Origin: Pithys albifrons albifrons
Lineage: Eukaryota > Chordata > Aves > Passeriformes > Thamnophilidae
Assembly (NCBI RefSeq): GCF_047495875.1
Contig: NC_092458.1
Span: 113,881,727 to 113,945,726, forward strand
Direction of reading: 5' to 3'
DNA: 64,000 bases
Shown here: in pieces, positions 25,223 to 39,329 of the stretch
How the letters are laid out: every line of letters begins with the position of its first letter
Position numbering within the stretch: position 1 is the stretch's first letter
Notes under the pieces: generated by a model
What the model was told of the DNA's origin: nothing
Seen by the model: only the letters and a program-made list of their open reading frames with translations
The model's database searches: none
Translations under genes and position numbers: made by a program

Positions 25223-27989
25223 AGAGATCCAGCCCCTGCCACGGGATGCGAGGCCAGGATGCTATTGAAGAATCCCGCCCGCAGGAACCTCGACAGAGAC
25301 TTCACCCCAATGGTCGGGAAGGATCCTTGCAAAGAGATAAAAAGGATCGTTAATCAAATACCTTGAGCTTTGCCTGACAAAAGAAGGTAGGTGACTGTTT
25401 AAAGAAAGAGCAACCAAATCTCTGCAGTTAACGGTGGGTTCGCTGGAACAGGTTTCAGGAAAAGCATTTAGAGTCTTTGCTTTTTAACCAAGTCATACAA
25501 GGCACGGCTTTAACCAGGAGAAAATTGCTTTCTGCACACTGGGCGAATGGAGAATTCCAGCACTTCTGTGAGGAATTGAAAAATTCGGTATTTCAACAGC
25601 AAATTCCACACCTGTGGAATATTTATGATGCATTCCAAAGGATTCTACATTCGCATCTGCCAGTTCTGTGTACAAACCAAGAATAATCTTTATGGTTTTG
25701 CAAGTGCATCTTGTAAGCATCCATCCAAAAAATTAGGCCATGGTAAGTCTGGTCTCATCATCTTGCAGGTATTTCATAGTTGTTCTTTTAAGAGACAGAA
25801 AAAGTCTTGGTCTTTACACAAAGTGAGAACAATAAATGGCTCTCAACAGTTTGGATTTTTTTAAACTAATAAAAGTACAGTGAGGAAAATTTACCCTCAA
25901 AACACATACATGTATTTGCTGAACTTAGAGAGCTTTGGATTTTTTACTTTTATTTTCAAGCCAGAGTTCTGCTGTTTCTCTTCAATACATTTGTCCTTTA
26001 AATTTGTTAATTAGACTTGCTGCAGTCTGTGAAAAAAGAATTAATTTAATTAGCATTCTAGATGCAGTAATTTTATATCTGGGGGCTAAAGATAAAGCAT
26101 AAAAGTTTTCCCTCTGGCCACTCCAGGGAAGTGTTTGGCATTGTTGTAAAAGTGTTTCCAAATTCCAAGACTTTCATTTTAAAGTATTTGCAGAAGTGAT
26201 CGTGGATAGACAGAATGCAACGCACAGAAATTCAATTTTAAAACGGGAAATTGTTCCAATAACTCCAAGATGTTTGGTGCTAAACAGCATCTTAAAACAT
26301 AAAGGCTAAATAATGAACATCTGAAGACTTCCCAAATAAAGCAGCTTCTCTGCTTCAAAATATGAATAACACCAACACAATGCACAGCCACTGAGCCACG
26401 TGCCAGATGTAGAGACCTTCAGAGAACCCAAACAGCTGGAGCTTCACCACTGACATTTCCCTCTATTTAAATGCTGTCAAATTGCAAACAAACTCATTTC
26501 CTCGCCGTCCTACAATAAGTTACTCTGTTACAGAAAGTAATGAACACAACCCCAAGCTTAGTTCATTTATTGTACATCTTCAGAAATAAAAACAAGGAGC
26601 AACAAATTTTAGAGCAATTAAATCAATACTAAGAAGAGAGCCAGAGGGCTGAGATTATTGACGTTTCATAAGCAGCAAAGAACTAAAAGAATACGTATCA
26701 ATAATGGGTTTCTTTCCCACTTAAAAGCTGGGATTCAGTTGCTTAAGCATAAATGCTTTGTGTCGCTGAGATGCTCCAGAAAATCTGAGACATTCAATGT
26801 GACTGGACATGATTTGCACTCTCTGGAAGTGGCAGCGAGAGGCAAAGCAGCAGTTGGGTATCTAAGGGGAGGCACCAGAGGCATTTTGGGCAACTGAATC
26901 CCACCCAAACAGTCCACAGCCACCCCAGAAACGCCTCTGGCTGATACCAAAATCCCACTGATATTTGTTTCTATATAGAAATTCAGTTGTCTGGATGCTT
27001 TTCATTGGGGATTGTAAAACACAGGTAAAGGAAAACTCACAGGAACTTTTTCCCCCCCAAAATTACATGCAATATGTCCATTATAGAAACTACTGAAAAC
27101 AGTCAGCTTTGCTCTCAAAGGATTTTACTGATTGATCCTTCCTAGACCACCAGGAGGTTCACATTAAGCTCATAATCTTTTATAGGGGAACATATGGAGG
27201 GTTTTTATAAGGAGGGGAACATACGGAAGGATTTTTTAAGGAATGGCTTTGTAAAACTTTGAAATTATGATATCAGAATACAAATTTTAAAGCACTCAAA
27301 AGGCTTATCTTGAAATGGAATTAAAAAAAGATCAGAATGGATCCCTGATGAATTTGTTGGATCATGTTTTCAGAACATTTAGAAAACATGGATTTATACA
27401 ATTAACTGGTTTGAAAGCTCTAATCTGGAGAGTTAGAATATGCTTTTATTTTATTTTAGAGCTTTTTGACTGCCTAAATTTTTACCCATGTAACTTATTT
27501 GTTTTAGGAAAGTCTAATTTTCAACATCACTTACCAATTTTTGGCAATATACATCATAAAATACTAGAGCAGAACAAGAATTAACAAAATTTACTGTTGG
27601 AAATTCCTATTGAAATCACAGAGAACTGAGGCTGGGAAGGACCTCTGGAGGCCACCCTGAATCAGGTGAAAATATCCATTACCTTGCAAACAACACAAGG
27701 AAAACTTTGGAGGGCTAAATTCTGCTCCTGTAACCCCAGACCTGTGCAGAGGGGAATTCACACTCTGATGTTCAGCAGGGAATTTTCAAAGGGTGCTCTG
27801 GTTTTGTTTCCCCACATTCCACCTGAATAAATGACATCACACACAAATAATCCTGTCCTTCCTCAATGAAATTCCAAGAGCTCACAGGTCTTTGCCTGCC
27901 TTGGCTGAGCACTTTTTTGCATGACACCACAACAAGTAGTTTAGGTGTCTGGAGTATTTCTTTCCATGCTCTTTGGGTTTACTCTTCAG

Positions 27990-28110
27990 CTTGAGACTGG
28001 ACGTGGCACTGAGTGCCATGATCTGGTGATCAAAGTGGGGTTGGACCAAGGGTTAGACTTGATGATCTCAGAACTCTCTTCCAACCCTACTGATTCTATG
28101 ATTCTATGAT
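27990..28110 (+). mobile_element. CR1 LINE, short 3' fragment
   Basis: A diverged forward copy of the CR1 end (GTGGCACTGAGTGCCATGAT through GATTCTATGATTCTATGAT). It lies about 170 bases from the longer copy at 28279, same orientation. Confidence 0.83.
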
Positions 28111-28278
28111 TTTCACACTGAATTTCCTTAATTTTGTTGAAAATTCTAAATCTTTCACATGCTTTGGCCTTATTTCTGAAAACCTATGTGCGAAAATCTT
28201 TTAAAAGGCCTGTTTTTCTATGTCAGGTCCTCTCATCTCTGTCCCAGATTTCCATTTTGGGGTCTGTCTGGTAACATG

Positions 28279-28783
28279 AAGAGGAGGCCACACCTTGAGT
28301 ATTGTTCAGGAAAGATCTTGAAGGGCTGGAGCGGGTCCAGAGAAGAGCAATGAGGCTGGAGAAGGGACTGGAGCACAAGTGCTGTGGAGAGAGACTGAGG
28401 GAGCTGGGGGTGTTTAGCCTGGAGAAGAGGAGGCTCAGAGGTGACCTCAGCACTGTCTAGAACTCCCTGAAGGGAAGTTCTGGCCAGGTGGGGGTTGGTC
28501 TCTTCTCCCAGGCACTCAGCAATAGGACAAGAGGGCACGATGGGCTCAAGCTCTGCCAGGGCAAATTGAAGATGAGAAAAAACTTCTTTGCAGAGAGAGT
28601 GCTCAGGCATTGGAATGGGCTGCCCAGAGAGGGGGTGGATTCCCCATCCTTGGAGGTTTTTCAACTGAGCTTGGCCGTGGCACTGAGTGCCATGATCTGG
28701 TAAAGGGACTGGAGTTGGACCAAGGGTTGGACTTGATGATCTCAGAGGTCTTTTCCAACCCAATCCATTCTATGATTCTATGA
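28279..28783 (+). mobile_element. CR1 LINE, 3' half-kilobase
   Basis: Forward copy from GAGGAGGCCACACCTTGAGT to the tail ATTCTATGATTCTATGA. It keeps the region encoding the C-terminal part of the CR1 pol protein (wording such as GVGLFSQALSNRTRG and RHWNGLPREGVDSPS), broken by a small deletion relative to the copies at 33100 and 35317. It is non-functional. Confidence 0.9.
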
Positions 28784-31700
28784 CAAAGAGGGCAAAGCTG
28801 CTGTTCAGGGCTCCAAACCTGAGGAGTTTAACCTCGTGGAAGACAAAGCTTTCCTAGTTCTCTCCTCTCCTGACTGGCAGATGGTAATAAATCCAGAGTT
28901 AGGAATATTTACACAGAATGAGACTATTTTAGAAAAGCCCAATTCTAACAAATTTTGGCTTTACTTGCACCTTCTCTGGGATGAAAAGCAAATGCTGAAA
29001 GGAGCTTGCAATTCCTGATTTACAGAGTATTTGGGGAGAACATGAACATCCAGTTTAATTTCCCTCGCTGCTCCTGTCCAAACAGGAGATTTGAGGGGAG
29101 CAAAAGGAGGGAATTGCTTGGAAAGGGTTCTCCAAACGCTGCAGCCATTTATTTTGGGCTGTGTTAAATGCCAGTGCACCACTTTGCTGAGAATGGTGTG
29201 ACAACATTAATATGATTAAGGCTTTTAACAGCAATAACAACTGCAGTGTGGAGTCATCTTTGTGTCTTAATGGAACAGTAATTGGAAATGCTGTGTTTCT
29301 ATGGCATAAAATAATCTGTGCATGCTTAAGCTGTCTATTAAATGAGTATTTTTCAGTCAGAGCTAAACTGAAAATAGCCTTGGCACAATGCTAAACAAGA
29401 ATTCTGAAATCTTTATGTATTTATAGTTGTTATGATGCTCAGAACACTGGGACAAAGCACTGAATGCTGCACACTTGGATTTCATTATCATGCATGAATT
29501 ATCAAATTAGATGGAAACAAAATACTCTAAAAATTAAGTTTTCATTATAGCAAATGTAAAAAACAAAGCCTGAAATATTGGCCCAAACCTTCGTGATTCA
29601 TTTTGTATATGCAACGATTTTGGGGAATTATTAATCCATTAGTAATTAGCAATATGAATTCCATTTCAATCATCTTTTGATCACCCAGGTTTTGTGATTT
29701 TGGAAGGAAAAATCCTGAGTAAAAGCGAAGTATTCCTATCATATGGAATTCTTCATCCTTTGCAACAGGAAACTTCTACCTGCAATTTGATGGTGTCTTA
29801 TAAATGAACCTTTTTCCTTGTGCCAGTCTTGGCAAGAGCCATTCTGGCACGATGGGTATTTGGAACTCACTCTTTGCACAGGCCATAAAATCACAGTTTT
29901 AATGCTCTTAAAGGCATTCATTGAAAAACAGAAGTAAATTGCCAATCTCCCCTAAAACAGCAAACCAAAAATGCTGAAGAATGGACTCAACTACAGCTGA
30001 GAGGAAAAAAGCAGAAGGAGAAAAGAGGGGAGATTAATTTCCAAAGTAGGCAAATTATTGTCAGTCCAGGGAGGTATTAACAAGTTTCTGTTGTTTCAGG
30101 AAGAAAGGAAATAAATCATGTGCATTCAAGCACCAGTACAGTGGTTTGTTCCAGACTTCTACTATTATGAAAATCTGCTTCTCTAGATGAAATATTGAAA
30201 TAAAGTCATTATCAGCTAAACTTATTTACTTTCAAATTTTATTCAGCAGAAATTACCTTGTTAGAGTTTAGCAGGAAAATGACAATATTTACCAACTCCT
30301 GTAGTCATGAATCCATTCTGGAATGTCTGACTGAATACATTTGTCTCAAAAAGTGTTTACAGGATTGTCATTAGTGCTTATATTAAGAATATATTTAAAG
30401 TGAATACTCTGTAACTTCATACCATCAATTATGGTGTTTTTAAAAATACAGTTTTTCTCCCACATTGCTTCTCCCTTTCAACTGTGTCTCCCTTAATGGC
30501 TTAACCATCTACCCCTGATTTACAAGCACTGTGTTTAGCTGTGAAGAGCTGTAAGATTTAAGAACTGGTCTGTTTTGCAAACTGATTTTCCAGCCAAAAC
30601 TTTAGGAGTTTGGAAAGGAACCCAAGGAGTTTGCATCCAAGTTATTTACTCACCTGGAACCTGAACTCTGTATGTCTTAAGAATCAGAAAGGTAATTACA
30701 GTCAGTTAAACGGGTAGAGCAGGACTCTCAGAGAGAGGAAGGGATGATGGGCTGAGTTAAGAGATTCTGAATAAACAATTTTACAGCTGAAAACTCTGTT
30801 GAAGTGCTGCCATTATTGTGTGTGGATGTTGCTGACAGTGCCAGAGCAATGGGAGCAACAGGAGTAATTTCTCTGCCTGGCTGAATGAGATCAGAAGTCC
30901 CTCCTTGTTCTCCAGAGCACAACACACAAAGCACTTCACTTTTCACCAGACCATAACTCAGACAAATCTGAACAGATTTTCATTGCATAACATGACTGTT
31001 CCACTTCCAAATTTCAAAAGATTTCTGGCTAATCCCTGGAAATGGTTACTTGCAGCACTTTTTCCTTCTGCATGCTGGAAAACGGATCTGTATGTGGGAA
31101 GTGTGTTCCCACTGGCAACATTCCACACAAATTCCACACAAGGGCTTTGTTTCCTGAGTGAGGAGGATGTGCAGGTTTGAAATGAGGAGAACCTTCTGCT
31201 TTCTTTCTGTGCCATCCAAACCATCACAACTACAGTTGTTTAGAGCAGTCCTTGCACTAGAAAGCAGATGGTGTTGTAAGTAACCAAAGGGGTTTTTTTC
31301 CTCACATCTCTCTTGTTTCTATAAAGTAAAATACCACATAATTTATATGAGAAAATGGCCAATCCGTATTTCAATTCTGCTTCTTCAGAGGGATCTGCTG
31401 TTAAAGACATCTCAGGCTTGCTGCCCTGCATTAGAATTAGAGCCTTTAAGCTGGAATAAATATCACAAAACAAACTTTTGAGGCTGAAGTTTGTATGACA
31501 GACCATGTGAGACATCTGGACACCACCCCATAATTAGCTGATGAATTTTCCCAGGACTGGTGGCCTCTCTGTTTTGGGGTGACAGGAGATTGAGCACATT
31601 GATCATGTAGCTCTAGGTCAGGTAAATATATGGCCCCTAACTTGTCCTTACATATTAACTAGTAGAGCATCACAAATTTGACAAAAACTGGCACCCCTAA

Positions 31701-32335
31701 ATAACATAGAACAAGAAAAACTTACTATTTCATTTCTTATTCACATACTCCCCCCAAAATGTAAAATTTAATAAGATGTGAACTGGAGGAGGTGCACAGC
31801 TTTCCTGGAACAGTTTTAATGACTCAAACATTCATTCAAGTAGAAAAACTGGTGTATTTAACTTTGCACATTAGGTGAATTAAGGTCGGTTTACACATGG
31901 TATTCTCTTATTTTAGGAAGGTTTTAACTGGAACCTGGAAGCACAGCATGGCTGAATATTATTGGTCCATAAAGACTGTCAGAATATCCTACATGAGAAA
32001 CAACAGAGAATTGTGCTCTGCTTTCAGTAGTGACACAGACATTTATATTAGTTTTAAAAGTTAAGGATCAAAACTTAGCAATAAATCTGGTTGTTGTCTT
32101 GTACCTGTTCACTTTAATGAGCCATGCATGTTCTGAGCTTTGCAGAAATGCTGAGCTACATAATTCCATTCTCAAAACCCGAAAATCCACGGGACTAGAG
32201 AAGATTAATATTATTTGTAACATTCCCTACATTTGACAGCTCTTCTGCAGTAAGATTTCAGCATTATTAAATTCCTGTAATGATTATGGGTTCAATAGCA
32301 CTCTGCCTCCTGGCTTTCTAAACACTTCATAAATA

Positions 32336-32398
32336 TGTTTGGACTTTATGATCCTAAAGGTCTTTTCCAACCCAAACGATCCTGTGAATCTTTGATAA
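32336..32398 (+). mobile_element. CR1 3' tail remnant
   Basis: About 60 bases resembling the end of a different CR1 subfamily: GGACTTTATGATCCTAAAGG, then TCTTTTCCAACCCAAACGAT and a decayed CTGTGAATCTTTG tail. Confidence 0.55.
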
Positions 32399-32714
32399 AC
32401 AAACATGTAAATCCCCACAACAACTTTTTCACATCCAAGGCATCAGAGAAATGCAAACAAAACTGTGGGGGAGAAAAAGAACTCCTCATGGACAAGCAAA
32501 CTTTGGGCAGAATTAAGATGATACACTGAGAAAACACAGAACCAAATCCTGCAAGACAAGGCAGGTCAGTGAAGAACAATTCAAATACAACAGCTGGATG
32601 TATTTGTGGAGGGGAGGGGATATGGGTAGGAATAAATCAAAATAAAAGCCAATTATGGTTGCTATTGAAAACCATGTGTATTGAAAGATGAGGAACACAG
32701 TTTACATCTAAAAT

Positions 32715-33010
32715 ATTTCCTTGCTGGAGGAAGGTGAGGTTCAGCATCAAGTGTGTCCAGCCTTGAAAGCCACATGTTAGAAGAGACATTAATTGACTGG
32801 AGAGAGTGCAAAGGGAAGCATTAAGGTTGACCAAAGGTCTAGCAAACATGAAGAAAAACTTTCCAGAATCCGATTGACTTACTGAAGACAGTAAAGACAT
32901 GATAATGGGCTACAAATGTAGAATATTGTTGCAAAGAGGAAAGGCACAAACCACTCCATGGCAGACAGGAGTTAATGGCCTTAAGGTGCAGTAAAACAAA
33001 AAAACAGTTT
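32715..33010 (+). mobile_element. Old, decayed CR1-type LINE stretch
   Basis: Phrases such as GGAGAGAGTGCAAAGGGAAG, then GACCAAAGGTCTAGCAAACATG and, later, AATGGGCTACAAATG recall the 3' coding part of older CR1/L2-type LINEs. The match is heavily mutated and has no clear ends; alternatively it is unique intron sequence. Confidence 0.35.
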
Positions 33011-33099
33011 AACACTAAGGAGGTTAAGCATGAGAACAGTTAAACACTCAGCTTTGCCCAGGGAGGCTTGGAATCTTCAGCAGGAAATGTTTCATGGAA

Positions 33100-33930
33100 T
33101 AGAATCATAGAATGGATTGGGTTGGAAAAGACCTCGGAGATCATCGAGTCCAATCCTTGGTCCAACTCCAGTCCCTTTACCAGATCATGGCACTCAGTGC
33201 CACGGCCAAGCTCAGTTGAAAAACCTCCAAGGATGGGGAATCCACCCCCTCTCTGGGCAGCCCATTCCAATGCCTGAGCACTCTCTCTGCAAAGAAGTTT
33301 TTTCTGATCTCCAACTTCAATTTCCCCTGGCAGAGCTTGAGCCCATCGTGCCCCCTTGTCCTATTGCTGAGTGCCTGGGAGAAGAGACCAATCCCCACCT
33401 GGCCAGAACTTCCCTTCAGGTAGTTCTAGACAGTGCTGAGGTCACCTCTGAGCCTCCTCTTCTTCAGGCTAAACACCCCCAGCTCCTTCAGCCTCTCCCC
33501 ACAGCACTTGTGCTCCACTCCCTTCTCCAGCCTTGTTGCTCTTCTCTGGCCCCACTCCAGCCCCTCAATCTCTTTCCTCAACTGAGGGGCCCAGAACTGA
33601 ACACAACACTCAAGGTGTGGCCTCCCCAAGGCAGAGTCCAGGGGAAGGGTCACTGTCCTGGGCCTGCTGGCCACGCTAGTTTGGATCCAGCCCAGTATCC
33701 CATTGGCCTTCTTGGCCACCTGGGCACACTGTTGGCTCCTGTTGAGCTTCCTGTCCCTCAGTCCCCCCAGGTCCCTTTCTGCCTGGCTGCTCTCCAGCCA
33801 GTCTGTGCCCAGCCTGGAGCGCTGCAGGGGGTTGGGGTGGCCAAAGGGCAGGACCTGCACTTGGTCTTGTTGAACTTCATCCCATTGGAATCAGCCCATC
33901 TCTCAGGTCTATCCAGATCCCTCTGAATAG
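33100..33930 (-). mobile_element. CR1 LINE, 0.8-kb 3' part
   Basis: Reverse copy. The minus strand encodes the C-terminal region of CR1 pol: [51 protein letters not shown], then (after a frame shift) GVGLFSQALSNRTRG and HWNGLPREGVDSPSLEVFQ. Reading stops with the standard tail on the complement of ATAGAATCATAGAATGG. The 269-residue forward open frame here is its antisense. It is the longest CR1 fragment in the window. Confidence 0.93.
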
Positions 33931-35316
33931 GATGGACCAGACTACTTTAAGTGGAAGTGACTCTGCTTTGGGGCAGGAGGATGGACAAGGTGGTCCCTCA
34001 GTCTCCTCCACAGCCCAATGCCACCTATTCTATGAATTACAGGAGAATGATTTATTGTTGAGAAATACTGCAAAAGTTGTTTAATTTGCCTCTGAAACAG
34101 ATGCACCCATGCTTCAGTTTTGAGTGTGCTGCAATATTTAACAATTAGGTTGAAGTTTACCTGTGTAACCTGACTTTGGTGGGCTCTAAAACACAGCAGA
34201 ACCACCCCAGCCACCATTATTAATTACTCATTAACTCAGCATGTCTTGGATTTCATTTCAGTGACAGCACCTCACTTCCCAGCAAAGATTTAGCAAACAC
34301 ACAGTTGCAACAGGACTTGACCAGCACTCAATTACAAGTATATTTAGTGTGCAGTGTGGTTTTGCCTCTGCACAGTTACCAAAAGAAATCAACCCAATAC
34401 AACTTGTGAATTGAGGTTTATTGATTGCTCTGTACGCTCTTTAACCCCCTCACTCCTTTAACTGTCATTGTCATTTAGCATTTCTCTCATCATTGCTTGT
34501 CTGGTTTTCCTTCCCAGGTAACAGCTCAGGTGTTTGTGCAGCAAACCTGACAGCAAGTGCAATTTCTGTCCCCCTGGAACTCATGGAATCTTCTGGCTGC
34601 AGTTGTTAAAAAGCCCCAACCCTTCAAATATCTCCTTCACACTCTGACAATCCTGCCTTTTAACTCATTGTACCATATTCTCACTACTCTTGGTGGAGGA
34701 AGAATTGCATATTTTTTCAGCAGATGTATGGATATGCAATCATTTGTGGTTAATAATGATGCTAATTGTGCAAATTAATGACTGTGCATGTCCTTTAAAA
34801 TAAAATAGTCTGGACATATCTACAGGACTTTATATTTTTATTTTTTTATGATTTTTGTCATCTGTTTTTCTGCTAGAACCACATCTCCCACCAAAGCATC
34901 TAAATATCTTTGAAAGTCAGGTCCTGTGTGTCTGATACAAACATCTGAAGTGAAATGCTGTTGCTCAGATGTAACCTATAAAAGCAGAATTTCCCAAGAG
35001 CAGTTCTGGGAGATAGTGTCTCCTGGCCAGATTAAGCTGCTGCTAACAAGATGTTGTCTGTCTGACTGTCTGACAATCTGCTTTTTCTTCCCTGCTTATC
35101 ATGGAAGATGTTGCAGCAGAACTGACAATTTTAATGTGCAGCTTCCTCACTGCAAAATGGAAAAGCAGAAGACAGAAATGAGACTGATTTGAACCCCAGG
35201 AAACCAGAATGGCCCTCTGAATTAAAAAAAAAAAAACAAACCAAAAAACTCAGAATGTAATGCTGGCAAGATCAATGTATTTATCCAGAGACTTAAAAGC
35301 TGAATTTCTTCTAAGC

Positions 35317-36090
35317 ATAGAATCATAGAATCAGAGAATGGATTGGGTTGGAAAAGACCTCCGAGATCATCAAGTCCAACCCTTGGTCCAACTCCAGTTC
35401 CTTTACCAGATCATGGCACTCAGTGCCACGGCCAAGCTCAGCTGAAAAACCTCCAGGGATGGGGAATCCACCCCCTCTCTGGGCAGCCCATTCCAATGCC
35501 TGAGCACTCTCTCTGCAAAGAATTGCCTTCTGATCTCCAACTTCAATTTCCCCTGGCAAAGCTTGAGCCCATCATGCCCCCTTGTCCTATTGCTGAGTGC
35601 CTGGGAGAAGAGACCAACCCCCACCTGGCCAGAACTTCCCTTCAGGCAGTTCTAGACAGTGCTGAGGTCACCTCTGAGCCTCCTCTTCTTCAGGCTAAAC
35701 ACCCCCAGCTCCCTCAGCCTCTCCCCACAGCACTTGTGCTCCAGTCCCTTCTCCAGCCTCGTTGCTCTTCTCTGGCCCCGCTCCAGCCCCTCAATCTCTT
35801 TCCTCAACTGAGGGGCCCAGAACTGAACACAACACTCAAGGTGTGGCCTCCCCAAGGCAGAGTCCAGGGGAAGGGTCACTGCCCTGGGCCTGCTGGCCAC
35901 GCTAGTTTGGATCCAGGCCAGGATCCCGTTGGCCTTCTTGGCCACTTGGGCACACTGTTGGCTCCTGTTGAGCTTCCTGTCCCTCAGTCCCCCCAGGTCC
36001 CTTTCTGCCTGGCTGCTCTCCAGCCACTCTGTGCCCAGCCTGGAGCGCTGCAGGGGGTTGGGGTGGCCAAAGGGCAGGACCTGGCACTTT
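35317..36090 (-). mobile_element. CR1 LINE, 0.8-kb 3' part
   Basis: A near-twin of the copy at 33100-33930, same orientation, about 2.2 kb away, and truncated some 60 bases earlier (after GGACCTGGCACTT in plus-strand order). The same pol C-terminal wording is present on the minus strand. The tail complement ATAGAATCATAGAATCAGAG starts it. The 260-residue forward frame is antisense. Confidence 0.93.
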
Positions 36091-39000
36091 GCATGTCTCA
36101 TTCACAAGAACTGAGTGTTGTATAGTCTTAATTTTTGCCAGCAAACTTCAGCAAATGGGTGCATGGTAGTTTTATTTAAATGTCCACATGCATAAAAATA
36201 GCTCAGTATTATTAATTAATTAATTGTTAATTATGTTCTTTGAGCACCAGTCACGAAGGGCAACCTATTTTGCTGCAGATGCTTAGTTTTGTCTGTGTTA
36301 CAGCAATCAAGTGCACAGCTCGAGCTTTTAGCTCTGTGTTTTGGAGGGTATTTCAATAAATTGATCTCATAAATTTGGCTACAATGCAGGTGGTGGGTTT
36401 GGGGTTAATTTTCTGGCCACTGCAACACTGAGTTCAGTAAGGTGTTGTGATATTTATCCATAAAACAGGATAAAAGGGAAAACAAAGGGAGTGAGCAAAA
36501 TTCAAATGTACAGCTCCTCTTCCTGGCAAGATTTATGATACAACTGAAATCCTGCTGTTTGTCTGTCATTATGTGCACAACTACAATACAAATACTGCAA
36601 TGTAGGTCCCATTTTTTTGTGTATAATCATATCTGTTAAGCTCTCATGGTGTAGCCTATTTCAAACAGTCACAACTTGGCTCCTAAAAGGTCAACATTTA
36701 AACTTTGCAGAATCCTATTCCTGGGAGCACAGTTTCAATATTCATGGTCAAGGGAGGAATATTTCAAATGCTGCCACAGAATCTCCTCAATCCATTTGAA
36801 TAAATCCCAAACACACAATATTAGGTGTATAATAATCACACCTACTGGAAAAGGTTTCACCTTCTGAAATGAATCCTGAACTCCATTTAATAGTTGCCAC
36901 CTGTTAACAGGCTGGAGAAAAGGGCAACTTTGGATTCATTACATGAAGGGCTCAAGGGCCTGAGTGCAATGTCTTGGATGGGAAAAATGAATTCATTATG
37001 TCCTGCATTTTTGAAAAATGGGTCAGATATGAAGAGCCAAATACAGTAAACTGTAGGGAAAAAGGATCATGCTTTGCCTTCCTCCTGGATAAGGTGGGTA
37101 ATATACAATAATTTAAAAAGAAACCTGATGATTAAAGCCTTTAATTTAATCTGCTAGGTGACTGATAAAGATTTCAGAACTGCAATTTGGAAACACAAGC
37201 AATTCCTTATAAATAATTTTTAACAACTGAAAGCCATTTAGGCTAAAGTTGGAGGGGAACAAAGAAATTATGAATGTAATAAAGCCCTCTCATTCACTGA
37301 TGTTTTGGATTGACATAGCACTGATTAAGATGCTGTGTAAGACACCATCAAGCTAAACTAACTCCACATTCCACTGTGGATTCCCTCTAGCACAGTTCCA
37401 ATAATCAGAGACCATTTTTCATGGCTTTTGTAGATACAGGTGTGCTGTCAGATGTTTGCTTTAATTTATTTTACAGACTTTTGATGGCAAATCTGCAACC
37501 CAGACATCAATATGGTGTGGAAGTGGAAGACACATCTATAAAGCCCAGTTTTAATGTTGGTCACATGTTTGTACTGGAGAATGAAGTTATTTTTCTTATA
37601 ATTGCTTATGAAATATCAGCAGCTTGGCCAAGGACATAAAACTCACCTGAGCACACCCAAGAAGAGTTCCCAAAATAACCTAATATGGCTGGAAAGGGAA
37701 ACATGGATGTTTTTATATGTGCTTTATGCCTAAGCACTATGATACATTTCCAAGGCAATAAGCAGCCCTTTATGGCAAAGGAAAACAAACCTAAGAGGAA
37801 TAAAGTTTCCCCTGTGCCTTCTGATTAGCAATGCCAGGTAAGGATCAGATCCAGGTTTTGTATTTCCCAGCATTCTGCCCTTGACATGAACGCTCTGCTG
37901 CCACACACCTTGTGCCACAGCCACTGTTGTGCCTGCTGCTCTCTGGGATCAGGGACTGCAGGCAGCACAGATGAGAAAGGAGGCAATAAGAAAAGGCAAT
38001 TACACCTCTGTTTCACACCTACTTTTAGGCAGGCTTAGTTTAGCACTTTTTTCGTCCTGTGCAGTACATATTCCACAGCAATTTTGAGAGCAGCCTCATT
38101 TAACAGTTTCCATCTGCCTGGCTGGTGCCAGGAGGTAACACTCCCACTTGCAGGGAGCAGGAGAATCTGTTACTGCCCCATCAATAGCTATTGACTTGGG
38201 AGAGCACTTCTGCTTAGTACAACCCAAGCCCTTCTCTGTTTGTTCTGCAGTCAATGCCCCTGTAATGGGAGGCAGCGCTCACAAACCGGTGCAATACTGA
38301 CCAGCCACAGCAAGGGGCTCTGACTGATGGTTACAGAGAGCAAAGCGTGTGCTGGGAACAGCATTACACATCGATTAATCACATTTACTGCATCTGAGGT
38401 GCCTTTATGGGTTAGTGGAACTGTAATGCACACCAGATAAATAGTTTCTGCTGTTATTAATCCAAGTTTCAGCACACAGCACCTTTTAATCATGCTACCA
38501 TTACATAAAGAACTCAATAAAAGTTCTCTCTGACTTTTGCAGTGCACAGGTTAGTTACAGGAAATTTCTGTCCCACGGTGGGTTCTGCAGTTCCAGACTC
38601 AGGATTTAGCAAAATGCAAGCCCACTGTTCTTCTCCAAGCTGAACTCATGCTATTCTCTAAACACCACAGATGCAGTAGTGTAAATGCAAGGCAACATTC
38701 TCAGGACGAACCAAAAGGAGAGAAGCAGAGTGTTATGGGTTTAGCTGGGTAGGCCTAAATTTAGGCTTTAGATTTCAGACTAGGCCTGGGACTGTCAGCT
38801 GACTTGAGCTGGGCTGAGCCAATAGTATTCCATACCACATTCCGACATCATCTCAAAGGTAAGAGCCAGTGTGGGAGTGGCTTGGTCAGTTCCTTTGGAG
38901 CTGTGGTCACAGAAGGACACACCGTGCCATCCCAGGAAGGACGGGAGGCCCAGGCCCAGCACCGGCTCACCACCATGCTACCTTAGGGGAGTAAAATGTT

Positions 39001-39126
39001 TGTCCTTAATCCTTCTCTCTGCTTAAGTCTGTCTCTGGGGAATTGAGTTCTCTGGAATGATTTGTAGTTAAAATGGTAGAATTTGTGTTCACTGGGGAGT
39101 GGGAAGTTATTTCTTGTTATTTCTAA

Positions 39127-39146
39127 CTTGTGTGTGTGTGTGTGGG
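39127..39146 (+). repeat. Short TG dinucleotide repeat
   Basis: About nine TG units (39128-39145) inside the LTR-type element. Confidence 0.8.
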
Positions 39147-39329
39147 TCAGCTTTGTGAACGAAGATTTGGGAAGGGCTGTCCCCACGTGGGTGTGCCCTT
39201 CCAGCCTGTGCAATGGATTTTAGGTGAGGCTCAGTGTGCGCAGAACTGGCCCCACCGTTTAAGTCCTGAGGTTCATCTGCCACGGCCGAGCGAGCTTGGA
39301 TAGTGCCAGTGAAGTCCTCAGGACTAGAA

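Noticed and set aside
24680..25366. Forward open frames of 170-228 residues rich in GGSGWGTYPRRCW-type repeats
   Set aside because: They come from the 38-base minisatellite read in three frames at once; no splice context, no family resemblance.
33117..33926. Forward open frame of 269 residues, with similar ones at 35343-36125 and 51596-52492
   Set aside because: They are the antisense of CR1 pol sequence; the minus strand has the recognisable pol C-terminus.
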